Shown here piece after piece: positions 8,663 to 17,639 of a DNA stretch of 64,000 bases. Position 1 is the stretch's first letter. The number at the start of each line of letters is the position of its first letter. Source of the DNA: an uncultured Rhodospirillaceae bacterium (lineage in GTDB: Bacteria > Pseudomonadota > Alphaproteobacteria > Rhodospirillales > Magnetospirillaceae). The position numbers and the translations under genes are program-made. The notes beneath the pieces are model-generated. The model saw nothing but the letters and a program-made list of their open reading frames with translations. It did not search any database and was not told the origin of the DNA. The stretch is taken from assembly GCA_937887565.1 (NCBI GenBank), contig CALABS010000064.1:1-64000 (forward strand), read 5' to 3'.

Positions 8663-9138
8663 TGTCGAAGGCTGTTCCCATGGCTTGGGCAATGAGGATC
8701 GGTGCCGGTTTGGTGGTTGGGGCGGCCATCGCAGGCGCAGTCCTGTGGCACACCGGTGCGTCGGGTCGGGCTGATCCGAGTGACAGGGCGCAGGTCGCTC
8801 GCGGGGCGGTGGTCTATACCGAGCGTTGTGCGTCGTGCCATGGCGCCCGCCTCGAGGGCCAACCGGAGTGGCGGAGCCGCAAGCCGGATGGCCGCATGCC
8901 CGCGCCGCCGCACGATGCCTCCGGGCACACGTGGCACCACCCCGACAGCGACCTCTTCACGATAACGAAGCGGGGCGTCGCCGCCTTCGCTCCGTCCGGC
9001 TACGAAAGCGACATGCCAAGCTTCGGCGATGTGCTGAGCGACGCCGAGATCTGGGCGGTCCTTGCCTTCATCAAGAGTTCCTGGCCTGAAGAAACCCGCA
9101 AACGCCACGCCGCCATGAGCGAGCGTGCTAAGAAATGA
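8659..9138 (+). CDS. Membrane-anchored or secreted c-type cytochrome
   Basis: 159-residue protein with an N-terminal hydrophobic segment (residues 11-30) and a class I cytochrome c domain. The haem motif CASCH lies at residues 57-61, and a plausible Met ligand is in ESDMPSFGDVLSD near residue 117. It may transfer electrons in the periplasm to or from copper-oxidising partners; the partner is unknown. The start overlaps the preceding stop, and copA follows after 9 bp. Confidence 0.85.
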   Translation: MMSKAVPMAWAMRIGAGLVVGAAIAGAVLWHTGASGRADPSDRAQVARGAVVYTERCASCHGARLEGQPEWRSRKPDGRMPAPPHDASGHTWHHPDSDLFTITKRGVAAFAPSGYESDMPSFGDVLSDAEIWAVLAFIKSSWPEETRKRHAAMSERAKK

Positions 9139-9147
9139 GGCACGACG

Positions 9148-11532
9148 ATGAATGATCGGCATCACGGTCATATCCATCCCGCCGGGGGCAGCCTCCATAC
9201 CGAGCACGATGATCGCGCTACGGTGAGGGACCCCGTCTGTGGCATGATGGTCGATCCCGAGCGGACCGCGCATCACGCCGAGCATGGCGGCCGGACCTTC
9301 CATTTCTGCTCGGCGCGTTGCCACGACAAATTCGTCGCGGCCCCCGAGCCGTACCTGAAGCCGGCCGCCAAACCCGCTGAGCCGGAGCCGGTAGGGCAGG
9401 TCTTGCCGACAAAGGGTGTGATCTACACCTGTCCGATGCACCCGCAAATCCGGCAGGAAGGTCCGGGAAACTGCCCGATCTGCGGGATGGCGCTGGAACC
9501 GGTCACGGCCGGGATAGAAGGCGGGCCGAACCTGGAACTCGTGGATATGACCCGGCGGTTCTGGATCGGCACCGCCTTGACCGTGCCGCTCATCCTTCTG
9601 GAACTGGGAGCCCATCTTCCGGGACTCGGACTGCATGCCCTGATCTCTCCCCAAATGTCCCTGTGGCTCCAGGTCTTCCTGGCGACGCCCGTGGTGCTGT
9701 GGGCGGGCTGGCCGTTGCTGGAGCGCGGCTGGCGGTCATTTGCCAACCGCCGTCTGAACATGTTCAGCCTGATCGCGCTCGGCGTTGGTGTTGCGTACGG
9801 CTTCAGCTTGGTCGCGACATTCCTGCCCGGCCTCTTCCCCGCAGGGTTCCGGAACGCCGAGGGTTTGGTCGCGGTCTACTACGAGGCTGCGGCGGTCATC
9901 ACCGTGTTGGTGCTGCTGGGACAGGTTCTCGAGCTTCGCGCCCGTGAGCAGACCGGTGGCGCCATCCGCGCCTTGCTGAACCTTGCACCCAAGACCGCGC
10001 GCCGTGTTGGAGACGGTGGGGACGACGAAGAAATCCCCTTGGAGCAGGTTCACGTCGGGGATCGGCTCCGTGTCCGGCCCGGTGACGGCGTTCCGGTCGA
10101 CGGCGAAGTGCTGGAGGGCCACAGCAGCGTGGACGAATCCATGGTCACCGGTGAATCCCTGCCCGTGGAGAAGGAAACCGGTGCCAAGGTGATCGGCGGC
10201 ACCGTGAACCAGACTGGCGCGCTGGTCATGCGGGCGGACAAGGTCGGCGCGGACACCATGCTGTCGCGGATCGTGACCATGGTGGCCGAGGCCCAGCGCA
10301 GCCGGGCGCCGATCCAGCGCATGGCCGACGTGGTCTCCGGCTATTTCGTCCCGGCCGTCATCGGTGTGGCGGTGCTGGCGTTTCTCGGCTGGATGATCTG
10401 GGGGCCACCGCCCGCCTTCGCCTATGCGCTGATCGCCGCCGTGTCGGTGCTCATCATCGCGTGCCCCTGTGCGTTGGGGCTGGCGACTCCCATGTCCATC
10501 ATGGTCGGCGTCGGCAAGGGGGCCACGGCGGGCGTCCTCATCAAGGACGCGGCATCCCTGGAGCGGTTCGAGACGGTGGACACGCTGGTCGTCGACAAGA
10601 CCGGCACTCTCACCGAGGGCAAGCCCCGGGTCACCGCCGTGGTCGCGGCGCCGGGAGTGGACGAGGCGACCCTGTTGTCGTTGGCGGCAAGCCTGGAGCG
10701 ATCGAGCGAGCATCCTCTGGCCGCCGCCATCGTCGCCTCCGCCAAGGAGCGCGGCCTGCCGATGCAGGACGTCTCCAATTTCAATTCCCTCACCGGCAAA
10801 GGGGTGGTCGGCGCGGTGGGCGGCCGCGCGGTGTCCCTCGGCAACGCGGCGATGATGCGGGACCAGGGCATCGTCCTCGGGGATCTGGAGGTGCGCGCGG
10901 ACGAACTGCGGCGCGAGGGCGCCACAGCGCTGTACGCCGCGGTGGATGGCGGAGCCGGAGGGATCATCGCGGTCGCCGATCCGATCAAGGCAACCACTCA
11001 GCAGGCACTGGACTTGCTGAAGGCCGACGGCGTGCGCATCGTGATGTTGACCGGAGACAACCGGACCACCGCCGAGGCGGTGGCACGCCGTCTGGGCATC
11101 GATGAAGTCGAGGCCGAGGTTCTGCCCGAGGACAAGAACCAGGTGGTGAAGCGGTTGAAGGCGCAGGGCCGCGTGGTGGCGATGGCCGGAGACGGCGTGA
11201 ACGATGCCCCGGCGCTCGCCGAGGCCGACGTCGGCGTTGCCATGGGCACCGGCACCGACGTGGCGATCCAGAGCGCGGGCGTCACCCTGGTCAAGGGCGA
11301 TCTGGCAGGCATCGCGCGGGCGCGGACGCTCAGCCGGGCGACGATGCGGAACATCCGGCAGAACCTCTTTCTGGCGTTCGTTTACAACGCGCTGGGGGTG
11401 CCGGTCGCGGCGGGCGTGTTCTATCCGCTGTTCGGCTGGACGTTGTCGCCGATCATCGCCGCCGCGGCGATGGCCTTGAGTTCGGTGTCCGTGGTCGGCA
11501 ACGCCTTGCGGCTGAGGCGGCTGCGCCTTTAG
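9148..11532 (+). CDS. copA: Copper-translocating P1B-type ATPase with YHS and heavy-metal-binding N-terminus
   Basis: 794-residue ATP-driven Cu(I) exporter of the inner membrane. N-terminal order: His-rich start (1-25), YHS domain (about 27-70, DPVCGMMVDP and FCSARC), then a heavy-metal-binding domain (92-118, YTCPMHPQI and CPICGMAL), used here instead of classical HMA repeats. Core motifs: TGES, CPC at 439-441 (IACPCALGLATP), phosphorylated Asp483 in DKTGTLTEG, and GDGVNDAPAL near 681. CPC and the family architecture point to copper or silver. It closes the plus-strand copper operon and should receive copper from CopZ. Confidence 0.93.
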   Translation: MNDRHHGHIHPAGGSLHTEHDDRATVRDPVCGMMVDPERTAHHAEHGGRTFHFCSARCHDKFVAAPEPYLKPAAKPAEPEPVGQVLPTKGVIYTCPMHPQIRQEGPGNCPICGMALEPVTAGIEGGPNLELVDMTRRFWIGTALTVPLILLELGAHLPGLGLHALISPQMSLWLQVFLATPVVLWAGWPLLERGWRSFANRRLNMFSLIALGVGVAYGFSLVATFLPGLFPAGFRNAEGLVAVYYEAAAVITVLVLLGQVLELRAREQTGGAIRALLNLAPKTARRVGDGGDDEEIPLEQVHVGDRLRVRPGDGVPVDGEVLEGHSSVDESMVTGESLPVEKETGAKVIGGTVNQTGALVMRADKVGADTMLSRIVTMVAEAQRSRAPIQRMADVVSGYFVPAVIGVAVLAFLGWMIWGPPPAFAYALIAAVSVLIIACPCALGLATPMSIMVGVGKGATAGVLIKDAASLERFETVDTLVVDKTGTLTEGKPRVTAVVAAPGVDEATLLSLAASLERSSEHPLAAAIVASAKERGLPMQDVSNFNSLTGKGVVGAVGGRAVSLGNAAMMRDQGIVLGDLEVRADELRREGATALYAAVDGGAGGIIAVADPIKATTQQALDLLKADGVRIVMLTGDNRTTAEAVARRLGIDEVEAEVLPEDKNQVVKRLKAQGRVVAMAGDGVNDAPALAEADVGVAMGTGTDVAIQSAGVTLVKGDLAGIARARTLSRATMRNIRQNLFLAFVYNALGVPVAAGVFYPLFGWTLSPIIAAAAMALSSVSVVGNALRLRRLRL

Positions 11533-11788
11533 CGGCGGGTGTCACGCCCCATCGGATGGAGCGGTGATGCGCGTTCGGCGCCATGGCGGTTCCGTCGGGA
11601 CCAGCACCGCCCTGGCGTCGGCCCTGTGTCGTTTCAGCCCACGTCACACTGGATAAGTGTCGATTCCGACTCGATAGAGATACCCACCCTCTGCTTTTGT
11701 GGTCTCAAAAGAACGTTTCAAACATGTATAATTGGTGCTGGCGCAGACGGGGGATGACAGGTGCCGCTTCGTAACGGAGTGACTGTTC

Positions 11789-12649
11789 ATGAGGTTCACG
11801 TCTGCGTTGCAAGTCATCCTGATGGTCCTCATGTTCGCGCCGGCTTCGGTGCGTGCGATCGAAGGCGGTCGCGCGGCGTCGAACGGAGCGGCGTTTGCAG
11901 CCAGCACGGTCGCCCTCTACAACCATGGAACCTCCGAACTCTGCAGCGGCGTCATCATCACGACGACAGCCGTTTTGACCGCGGCACACTGCGCGACCGT
12001 GGACGACACGATAAGCGTGCTGTTCGGCGTGCCGACACGCGGTCGGGCCGGACAGGACATGGCGCGACCGGTTCTGCGGTCCATCCCCTATCCAGGCTGG
12101 ATCGCCCGGCGGCAAGCGCCGGTCGATCGTGGCGATTTGGCGCTGCTCCTTTTGGCCGTTCCTGTTCCCGCCTCCCACCGGCCAGCCGTGCTGTTGGATC
12201 GGACGGCCGGCACCGGCACCGGCCTTGTTGGGCCGGGCCAAGGGTTCCACGGCATTCTGGCGGGATATGGAAGCGCAACCTGGTCGGTAGCGTCGGGGGC
12301 GGGACACTTGCGCCATCTCGACCTGGAGGCTGTGCTCTGGACATGGGGAAAGACGGAGTTTCTGCTGGAAACCAAGGACGGCAGCGGATGCGATGGGGAT
12401 TCAGGGGGCCCGCTTTACTTGCACATCCCCTCGGGAGGTCTGGCCGTGTTGGCGATCATCAGTCGCAGCCTGTTGAGCTACGGACCTCGTGTCTGCTCCC
12501 ATCGGCTGGGGCTGACCGATCTGACGCCATATCGGCAGTGGATCGATGAAGTGCTCATTATGCACGACTCCGGGTTCGCCATGTGGTTGGAAGCACCCCG
12601 GTCGCCCGAGCCACCATCGTCGATCTTGAGCGGAGCCGATCTGGGATAG
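11789..12649 (+). CDS. Secreted trypsin-like serine protease (S1 family)
   Basis: 286-residue protease with a signal peptide (residues 1-23) and a complete catalytic triad: His67 in TAAHC, Asp116 in DRGDLALL and Ser205 in GDSGGP. The new N-terminus would be IEGG, a typical S1 activation sequence directly after the signal. The C-terminal 25 residues are outside the fold. It sits between the copper operon and a broken methyltransferase gene; a role in the copper response is possible but unsupported. A -10-like TATAAT at 11727-11732 lies 57 bp upstream, without a clear -35. Confidence 0.85.
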   Translation: MRFTSALQVILMVLMFAPASVRAIEGGRAASNGAAFAASTVALYNHGTSELCSGVIITTTAVLTAAHCATVDDTISVLFGVPTRGRAGQDMARPVLRSIPYPGWIARRQAPVDRGDLALLLLAVPVPASHRPAVLLDRTAGTGTGLVGPGQGFHGILAGYGSATWSVASGAGHLRHLDLEAVLWTWGKTEFLLETKDGSGCDGDSGGPLYLHIPSGGLAVLAIISRSLLSYGPRVCSHRLGLTDLTPYRQWIDEVLIMHDSGFAMWLEAPRSPEPPSSILSGADLG

Positions 12650-12657
12650 TGGCCCGG

Positions 12658-13591
12658 TCAGGCAGCCTTTCGTTCAAACCGGTACACCGCGCAGCCCAAC
12701 TCCGGAGGCAGCACCAGACGGCTCAGTTCCAAGTCGTGGATCACGGTGAAATTGGTCTGCCGACGGTTAATCATGCCAATTGCTCGACGCGAATTCATAC
12801 CGGCTGCCGATGACAAGATAGAGCTCGACACAGTCGGATTCGAAGACGAACCGCTCGAAAGCGTTGTTGGCGGGGGGCCACGAGCACAAGACCACCTTGG
12901 TCTTGTGCATCCGCAGCGCCGCACGAGCATCCAATTTGGTGACGCTGTCGGGGTATGTCACGGAAGATTGCCAGCTGTGACTGTCCGTCGCGATGATCGA
13001 CACGCCGGCGTCCTGCAGAAATCGAGTCAAGGTGCCATCTCCAGCGGCGATTTCCAGGCAGGGACGCGCGCCGATCAGTTCCGCCAGCCGCGTTATGAAC
13101 TCTTTGGAGTAGAAACAATAGATGCCTTTGGACTCCACCAGAGGCATGAGCATGTCCCGTTGCCGGATCATTGGCCATAGCAGCCGAAACCAAAATATCG
13201 ATGCCGGCCTTCGCCGAAATTCGTCAAGAAACAGCAGATTGCCCATCAAGAATTTATCAATCCGTCCCAGCTTTGGCGATTTGATATTTTCTCCGGCGAA
13301 TCGTGATAAATCTTTAATGACAAACGCAGCCATTCTGGCCTGCGCAAAGCGCGACAAATAAACTTCATATTCCAGATTGTTAGGGCGGATCTTGCCCAGA
13401 AGTATGGTCAGCGCTTGATAGTGTTCTATGGTCTGCTTGGTAAAGTTCGCCAAATCCTGCGGTTTTCCGCGTTCGAGAATGTCGCTGATCCTGTGCTGCA
13501 CGATGCGCCAGTCACGCGGGAACGACGTGCGCAAGTCCTCCAACGTCCGGGCCTGACGCAAGCGGATCAGTTTCTTCTTGCTGGGTGTCAT
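12658..13591 (-). pseudogene. SAM-methyltransferase-like gene with a C-terminal frameshift
   Basis: From the ATG at 13591 (AAGGAAAGG ribosome site; the upstream TTG at 13612 is less likely) the product is a hypothetical protein with a long helical N-terminus and a methyltransferase-like motif (CLEIAAGDGTLTRFL, then IIATDSHSW). The frame stops at 12767 after SSNWHD, but deleting one base at about 12768-12770 restores a frame to 12658 encoding a coherent tail (RRQTNFTVIHDLELSRL to YRFERKAA). Either a real one-base insertion or a sequencing error. Substrate unknown. It lies downstream of pcoB beyond a hairpin. Confidence 0.6.
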
Positions 13592-13751
13592 GATCGCCGC
13601 CCTTTCCTTCAAACCGATCGCGGGACGGCAATCGGGTCGTTCACGCTTTGCTTGACAGGCAGATCACAGGCACGCCGATGGTCGAACAGGGGATGGGAAG
13701 ACGACCAGCCCGTACCTGGAGTTTGGGCACGGCGTGAAAGGCCGTGTGGAA

Positions 13752-13782
13752 GCGGGCTGGGCGGATACAACACCCAGCCCGC
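13752..13782 (-). terminator. Hairpin immediately after pcoB
   Basis: Perfect 10-bp stem GCGGGCTGGG (13752-13761) / CCCAGCCCGC (13773-13782) with an 11-nt loop, 6 bp after the pcoB stop in the direction of transcription. There is no U-tract, so it is either a weak terminator or an mRNA 3'-end stabiliser that separates the copper operon from the methyltransferase gene. Confidence 0.6.
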
Positions 13783-13788
13783 GAAGGC

Positions 13789-14544
13789 TTAGAACCAGAA
13801 GCGAACACCGGTGACGAACGACACCGCGCTTGCGTCCTCGCCGTGCCGCCGCGTGATGTCGGCGGTCTCGCCGAGCTTGCGCTCCCAGTTGACCCCGATG
13901 TACGGCGCGAACTCCCGCGCCACCTCGTAGCGCAGTCGCAAGCCGAGTTCGATGTCGGTGATGCCGCGACCGAGATCGAGTTCACGGACACGCCGCGCCG
14001 ACACATTCATTTCGGCAACCGGCTGGAGGATCAGACGCTGCGTGATCAGCAGGTCGTACTCGGCCTCGAGCCGGGCGCTCAGGGCGCCGTCCTCACTGAG
14101 AAAAGCCTGGGCGTTGACGTCGAAGAAATAGGGCGCCAACCCTTGGAGGCCGGCGACGGCGTAGGTTGTCTGCGGTTGGGGCCGCACATCGTGACGCACA
14201 CCGACCTGGGCATCCCAGAATTCCGATATCAAGCGGCTGTACAGAAGCTGGAACTCGGCCTTCTCGGCTCCGCCTTCGACCGGCTTGCTGCCCTTCGCGT
14301 TGAGCCAGAGCTTGTCGCTGTCGCCACCGATGAACCCTTTGATGTCCCAATCGAGCGTGTTTTCACCGTCCTTCAAGCGGTGTTCGAGACGGTCGACCAG
14401 CAGGGTCGATATGATCGCCGGTTCCTCGTGGAACTGTTGGGCGTGGGACGGGTCGGCCGCTTTGGCCGCGGCCGCCGTCACCGCCAGCGTGAGTGCCCCG
14501 GCCAGGAGCAGAGCCTGTCTCAGGCCCATTGTGATCATGCGCAT
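13789..14544 (-). CDS. pcoB: Copper resistance protein B (outer membrane)
   Basis: 251-residue PcoB/CopB family protein: signal peptide (residues 1-29), a short His-containing linker, then a beta-barrel domain typical of the family (LDWDIKGFIGGDSDKLW, LLYSRLISEFWDAQVGVRHD) ending in an aromatic residue (FVTGVRFWF), as outer-membrane proteins do. The usual Met-rich N-terminal region of PcoB is very short here. The start lies 13 bp after the multicopper oxidase stop, and the two act together in the periplasm and outer membrane. Last gene of the copper operon. Confidence 0.92.
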   Translation of the reverse strand: MRMITMGLRQALLLAGALTLAVTAAAAKAADPSHAQQFHEEPAIISTLLVDRLEHRLKDGENTLDWDIKGFIGGDSDKLWLNAKGSKPVEGGAEKAEFQLLYSRLISEFWDAQVGVRHDVRPQPQTTYAVAGLQGLAPYFFDVNAQAFLSEDGALSARLEAEYDLLITQRLILQPVAEMNVSARRVRELDLGRGITDIELGLRLRYEVAREFAPYIGVNWERKLGETADITRRHGEDASAVSFVTGVRFWF

Positions 14545-14557
14545 GCGTCGCTTCCTG

Positions 14558-16330
14558 TCAGAGGCTGGCCGTGCGGCGTTCGACGATGAACCGGGTCATC
14601 ATTCCCGAAGCCATGTGGTAAAGCAGATGGCAGTGGAACGGCCATTCCCCGGGCTCGTCCGCGGTCAACTGCACCGAAGTCGTCTGTCCCGGAGGCACGA
14701 GGACGACATGCTTTCTGGGCAGACGGTCCTTCTGACCGTTTTCGAGCTCCACGAACATCCCATGCAGGTGCATGGGATGGGCCATCATGGTCTCGTTCAC
14801 AAAGCGGATGCGGATGCGGTCGCCGTACGCCACCCGGATCGGTGTGCCCTGGTCGAACTTCGCGCCGTTCAGGGTCCAGATGTAGCGGGACATCATGCCC
14901 GTCAGCCGCACGACGATTTCCTGGGCGGGCTCGCGAAGGTCGCGGGTCTTGGAGAAGGCTTTCAGATCCGTGTAGGACAGCGCCTTGGTGCCTGGCGGGG
15001 TCGCGGCGTCCGCCCAGCCAAGCGCCCGATCCGAGGCCTTGGCCATCCCTTGATCCATACCGGCCATGGCGCCATGGTTCATACCCGGCATGGCACTGTG
15101 GTCCATGCCGGGCATCGATCCGGTGCCCATGCCCATCATGGCGCTGTGATCCATCCCTTTCATCGAACCATGGTCCATGCCGGCCATCGATCCGTGATCC
15201 ATCCCCGCCATGGAGCCGTGATCCATGCCCATATCGGCCATGGTCAGGACGGTGCGCGGGCGGCGGGCGGGAACGTCGCCCGACATCCCTTCCCGCGGCG
15301 CGAGCGTCGCCCGGGCGAAGCCGGTGCGGTCGATCGGCTCGGCGAAGAGGGTGAAGGCCTTGTCTTCCTGCGGCAGCACGAGGACATCGTAGGTCTCGCC
15401 GACGCCGAAACGGAACTCGTCGACCTTCACCGGCACCACGTTCTGCCCGTCGGCCGCTACCACCGTTATCGGCAGGCCTGGAATGCGGAGGTCGAAGATC
15501 GTCATCGCCGAGGCGTTTATGATGCGGAGCCGGACGCGCTCGCCGGGGTTGAAGAGCGCCGTCCAGTTGTCCTGCGGCCCCTTGCCGTTGACCAGGAAGC
15601 TATACCCGGTGACATCGGCCAGATCGGTCGGCTCCATGAGCATGTCGCCCCAGTCGAGACGATTGCGCACGGTGGCGTCGAAGCCATCCCGGTCGACATC
15701 CTGGAAGAAGTCGAACAGGGTCCGTTTCCCGCGGTTGTAGTAGCCTTCACTCACGCTTCCGAGCTTGAGCTTCCTGAGCACCGCGTCGGGCCGTTCCGGC
15801 GTGTGGTCGGACAGCACCACGACGTAGTCACGGTCGGCGCGAACGGGATCGCGCTCGGCGGGTTCGATGACAATGGCGCCGTACATTCCCTCCTGTTCCT
15901 GGCCGGCGGAGTGACTGTGGTACCAGTAAGTGCCCGCTTGGCGCAGTTGGAACCGGTAGGTATAGGTCTCGCCCGGCATGATCGGCTGGTAGCCGTTGAA
16001 GCCGGGTGCGCCGTCCATGACGCCCAGCAGCAGCAGCCCATGCCAGTGGATCGAGGTCGGTTCATCCAGCTTGTTGGTCACATGGACGACCACCTCCTGT
16101 CCTTCGCGCCAACGGAGCGTCGGAGCCGGGATCGAACCGCCGATGGCGATGCCGCGGCTGGTGGCGCCGTCGATCGTCAGTCGGCTGCGCTCGACCGCCA
16201 GGTCGAGGGTTTGCTGGGTCGCCGCGAAGGTGCGGCGTTCGGGGTAGGCCGTCACGACGCCCGCAAGCCCCGCCATTACGGCGAGCTTGAGGGCATCGCG
16301 GCGGGAAAGCCCGCGCGATGCCGTGTTCAT
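14558..16330 (-). CDS. pcoA: PcoA/CopA-type multicopper oxidase
   Basis: 590-residue periplasmic oxidase with a Tat signal (LSRRDALKL). The N-terminal cupredoxin domain carries HWHGLLLLG and YWYHSHSAGQ. The Met/His-rich insert (about residues 368-425) holds repeated MDHGSM and MPGMDHS units for copper storage. The C-terminal domain has HPMHLHGMF and WPFHCHLLYHMASGM, the type 1/2/3 copper ligands. It probably oxidises periplasmic Cu(I) and sequesters copper. Preceded by the cupredoxin gene (11 bp) and followed by pcoB (13 bp). Confidence 0.95.
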   Translation of the reverse strand: MNTASRGLSRRDALKLAVMAGLAGVVTAYPERRTFAATQQTLDLAVERSRLTIDGATSRGIAIGGSIPAPTLRWREGQEVVVHVTNKLDEPTSIHWHGLLLLGVMDGAPGFNGYQPIMPGETYTYRFQLRQAGTYWYHSHSAGQEQEGMYGAIVIEPAERDPVRADRDYVVVLSDHTPERPDAVLRKLKLGSVSEGYYNRGKRTLFDFFQDVDRDGFDATVRNRLDWGDMLMEPTDLADVTGYSFLVNGKGPQDNWTALFNPGERVRLRIINASAMTIFDLRIPGLPITVVAADGQNVVPVKVDEFRFGVGETYDVLVLPQEDKAFTLFAEPIDRTGFARATLAPREGMSGDVPARRPRTVLTMADMGMDHGSMAGMDHGSMAGMDHGSMKGMDHSAMMGMGTGSMPGMDHSAMPGMNHGAMAGMDQGMAKASDRALGWADAATPPGTKALSYTDLKAFSKTRDLREPAQEIVVRLTGMMSRYIWTLNGAKFDQGTPIRVAYGDRIRIRFVNETMMAHPMHLHGMFVELENGQKDRLPRKHVVLVPPGQTTSVQLTADEPGEWPFHCHLLYHMASGMMTRFIVERRTASL

Positions 16331-16341
16331 GGGATTCTCCC

Positions 16342-16905
16342 TCAGCGCGTGAACGCGACCTTGCCGACCATGCCGGACTCATAATGTCCTGGCATGTTGC
16401 AGGCGAACTCCAGGGCGGTTTCCTTGGTGAACTTCCAGGTCAGTTCCTTGGTTTCACCCGGTCCCACGAGCACGCTGTTGGGGTCGTCGTGCTTCATCTC
16501 GGCCATGCCCCCCATCTTGGAGTGGTCCATGCCGCTCATGCTCGTGTTGATGCCCGTCGGCGTCAGCATGCCGTGTTCGACCATCATCGCCATCTCCTTC
16601 TGATGGGCGGCGTGCATGGTGGCGGTGCCGATGTTGAACTCGTGCAGGAAATCGCCCTTGTTCTTGAGGACGAAGCGAACTGTTTCGCCGGCCTTCACCG
16701 AAAGTGATTCCGGCTTGTAATAGTTGTCGCCCAGTTCGACCTGCACGACCCGCTTTGCCGCAGAGGCCTTCGCCGGCTCGCCGATGGCGGCGGTGTGCCC
16801 GTGACCGGGTTCGCCCGCGCCGGCAAGGGCAAACCCCGGGGCGGACAGCAAAGCAATGCCGGCCAGCAGGGAGGCGGTGGTCAGGCTACGGGTGTTGGAA
16901 CGCAT
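16342..16905 (-). CDS. Exported cupredoxin-domain copper-binding protein
   Basis: 187-residue secreted protein: signal peptide (1-28), then a plastocyanin/azurin-like domain (about 50-187). Probable copper ligands are His in KGDFLHEFNIG and the terminal cluster FACNMPGHYESGM (Cys, His, Met). A Met/His-rich loop (MSGMDHSKMGGMAEM) interrupts the fold. ATG 16905 with AAAGGA upstream is preferred to the earlier in-frame ATG at 16950. It may hand copper or electrons to PcoA, encoded next in the same operon. Confidence 0.88.
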   Translation of the reverse strand: MRSNTRSLTTASLLAGIALLSAPGFALAGAGEPGHGHTAAIGEPAKASAAKRVVQVELGDNYYKPESLSVKAGETVRFVLKNKGDFLHEFNIGTATMHAAHQKEMAMMVEHGMLTPTGINTSMSGMDHSKMGGMAEMKHDDPNSVLVGPGETKELTWKFTKETALEFACNMPGHYESGMVGKVAFTR

Positions 16906-17019
16906 GGATAGAGTCCTTTGGCTGTGAGTGAAAAGCAAGCAAGGGCGCACCGGCGACCGGCGGGGCGCTGTGACCAGGACGGGATGAGGCTGCCCTTGAT
17001 GGATAAGCAGCCCTCAGTC

Positions 17020-17454
17020 TCAGCCCATAGCCTTCGGAGGCCGTTGGGGAGGGCAGATCAAACGGCCCCCGTGCGGATCGTCGACACTCGCGGCGACACG
17101 CACGAAGGTCCACACGATGGCGGTCACGGGAAGCCTGCCCGGTTCAAACGCCAGCATGGAGCACGCCGTTGTGCAGCACCCGTTGTGGGGAATCCCAGTG
17201 CTGCGGTCATGGTCGGGACCATGGCCTTGCTGGTTGCCGGCATGGTCATCAAGGGCGGTGAGCGTGGCGCAGCTGGTCAGGGCATCTTGGGCGGCGTTCT
17301 CTCCGGCTTGGATCGTGCCGGCCAGGGCGGCGGCCGGCGTCACGAACAGGACGCTCCCTCCCCAGACAAGAAGCAGACCGAGCGTCGCGGTCAGGAGGGA
17401 GCGGACGGCGGCGGTCACGGCCGGAATGTGGCCGGGGATGCATCTCGACATCAC
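17020..17454 (-). CDS. Small exported Cys-rich protein, first gene of the pco operon
   Basis: 144-residue protein: hydrophobic signal or anchor (about residues 14-45, LLTATLGLLLVWGGSVLF), a His-containing middle (HAGNQQGHGPDHD) and a CCTTACSML motif. It has the same plan as the plus-strand protein at 6175-6567 and resembles DUF2946-like copper-locus proteins; a metal-sensing or -binding role is inference. It lies 113 bp downstream of a candidate regulator box and begins the small-cupredoxin-pcoA-pcoB run. Two adjacent ATGs could serve as start. Confidence 0.65.
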   Translation of the reverse strand: MMSRCIPGHIPAVTAAVRSLLTATLGLLLVWGGSVLFVTPAAALAGTIQAGENAAQDALTSCATLTALDDHAGNQQGHGPDHDRSTGIPHNGCCTTACSMLAFEPGRLPVTAIVWTFVRVAASVDDPHGGRLICPPQRPPKAMG

Positions 17455-17566
17455 TTTTCACGCCATCCCCAGCGGTGAAACCAACCCTCGGACATCGCCG
17501 CATTGTTGCTTGTCGAGGCCTGATTACGATTAGAGGGTCCGCGTGTTGCTGCTGTAGGACGCGATT

Positions 17567-17581
17567 GTAACAAATTATTTC
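17567..17581 (-). promoter_or_regulatory. Candidate response-regulator box upstream of the pco operon
   Basis: Reads GAAAT-AATTT-GTTAC in the direction of transcription, 113 bp before the start at 17454. It resembles the boxes at 19806, 23545, 29948, 32435 and 34890; this copy has two deviations in the first half-site. Confidence 0.45.
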
Positions 17582-17639
17582 CGAACTTTGGGGGCGCTGG
17601 GGCTTCCGCTTCCCTCTCCGGTGTGACCTGCGGTAACGC

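Noticed and set aside
15050..15240. Regular short repeats that look like a CRISPR-like array
   Set aside because: They encode the MDHGSM/MPGMDHS copper-binding repeats inside the multicopper oxidase; no spacer structure. No CRISPR array seen anywhere.
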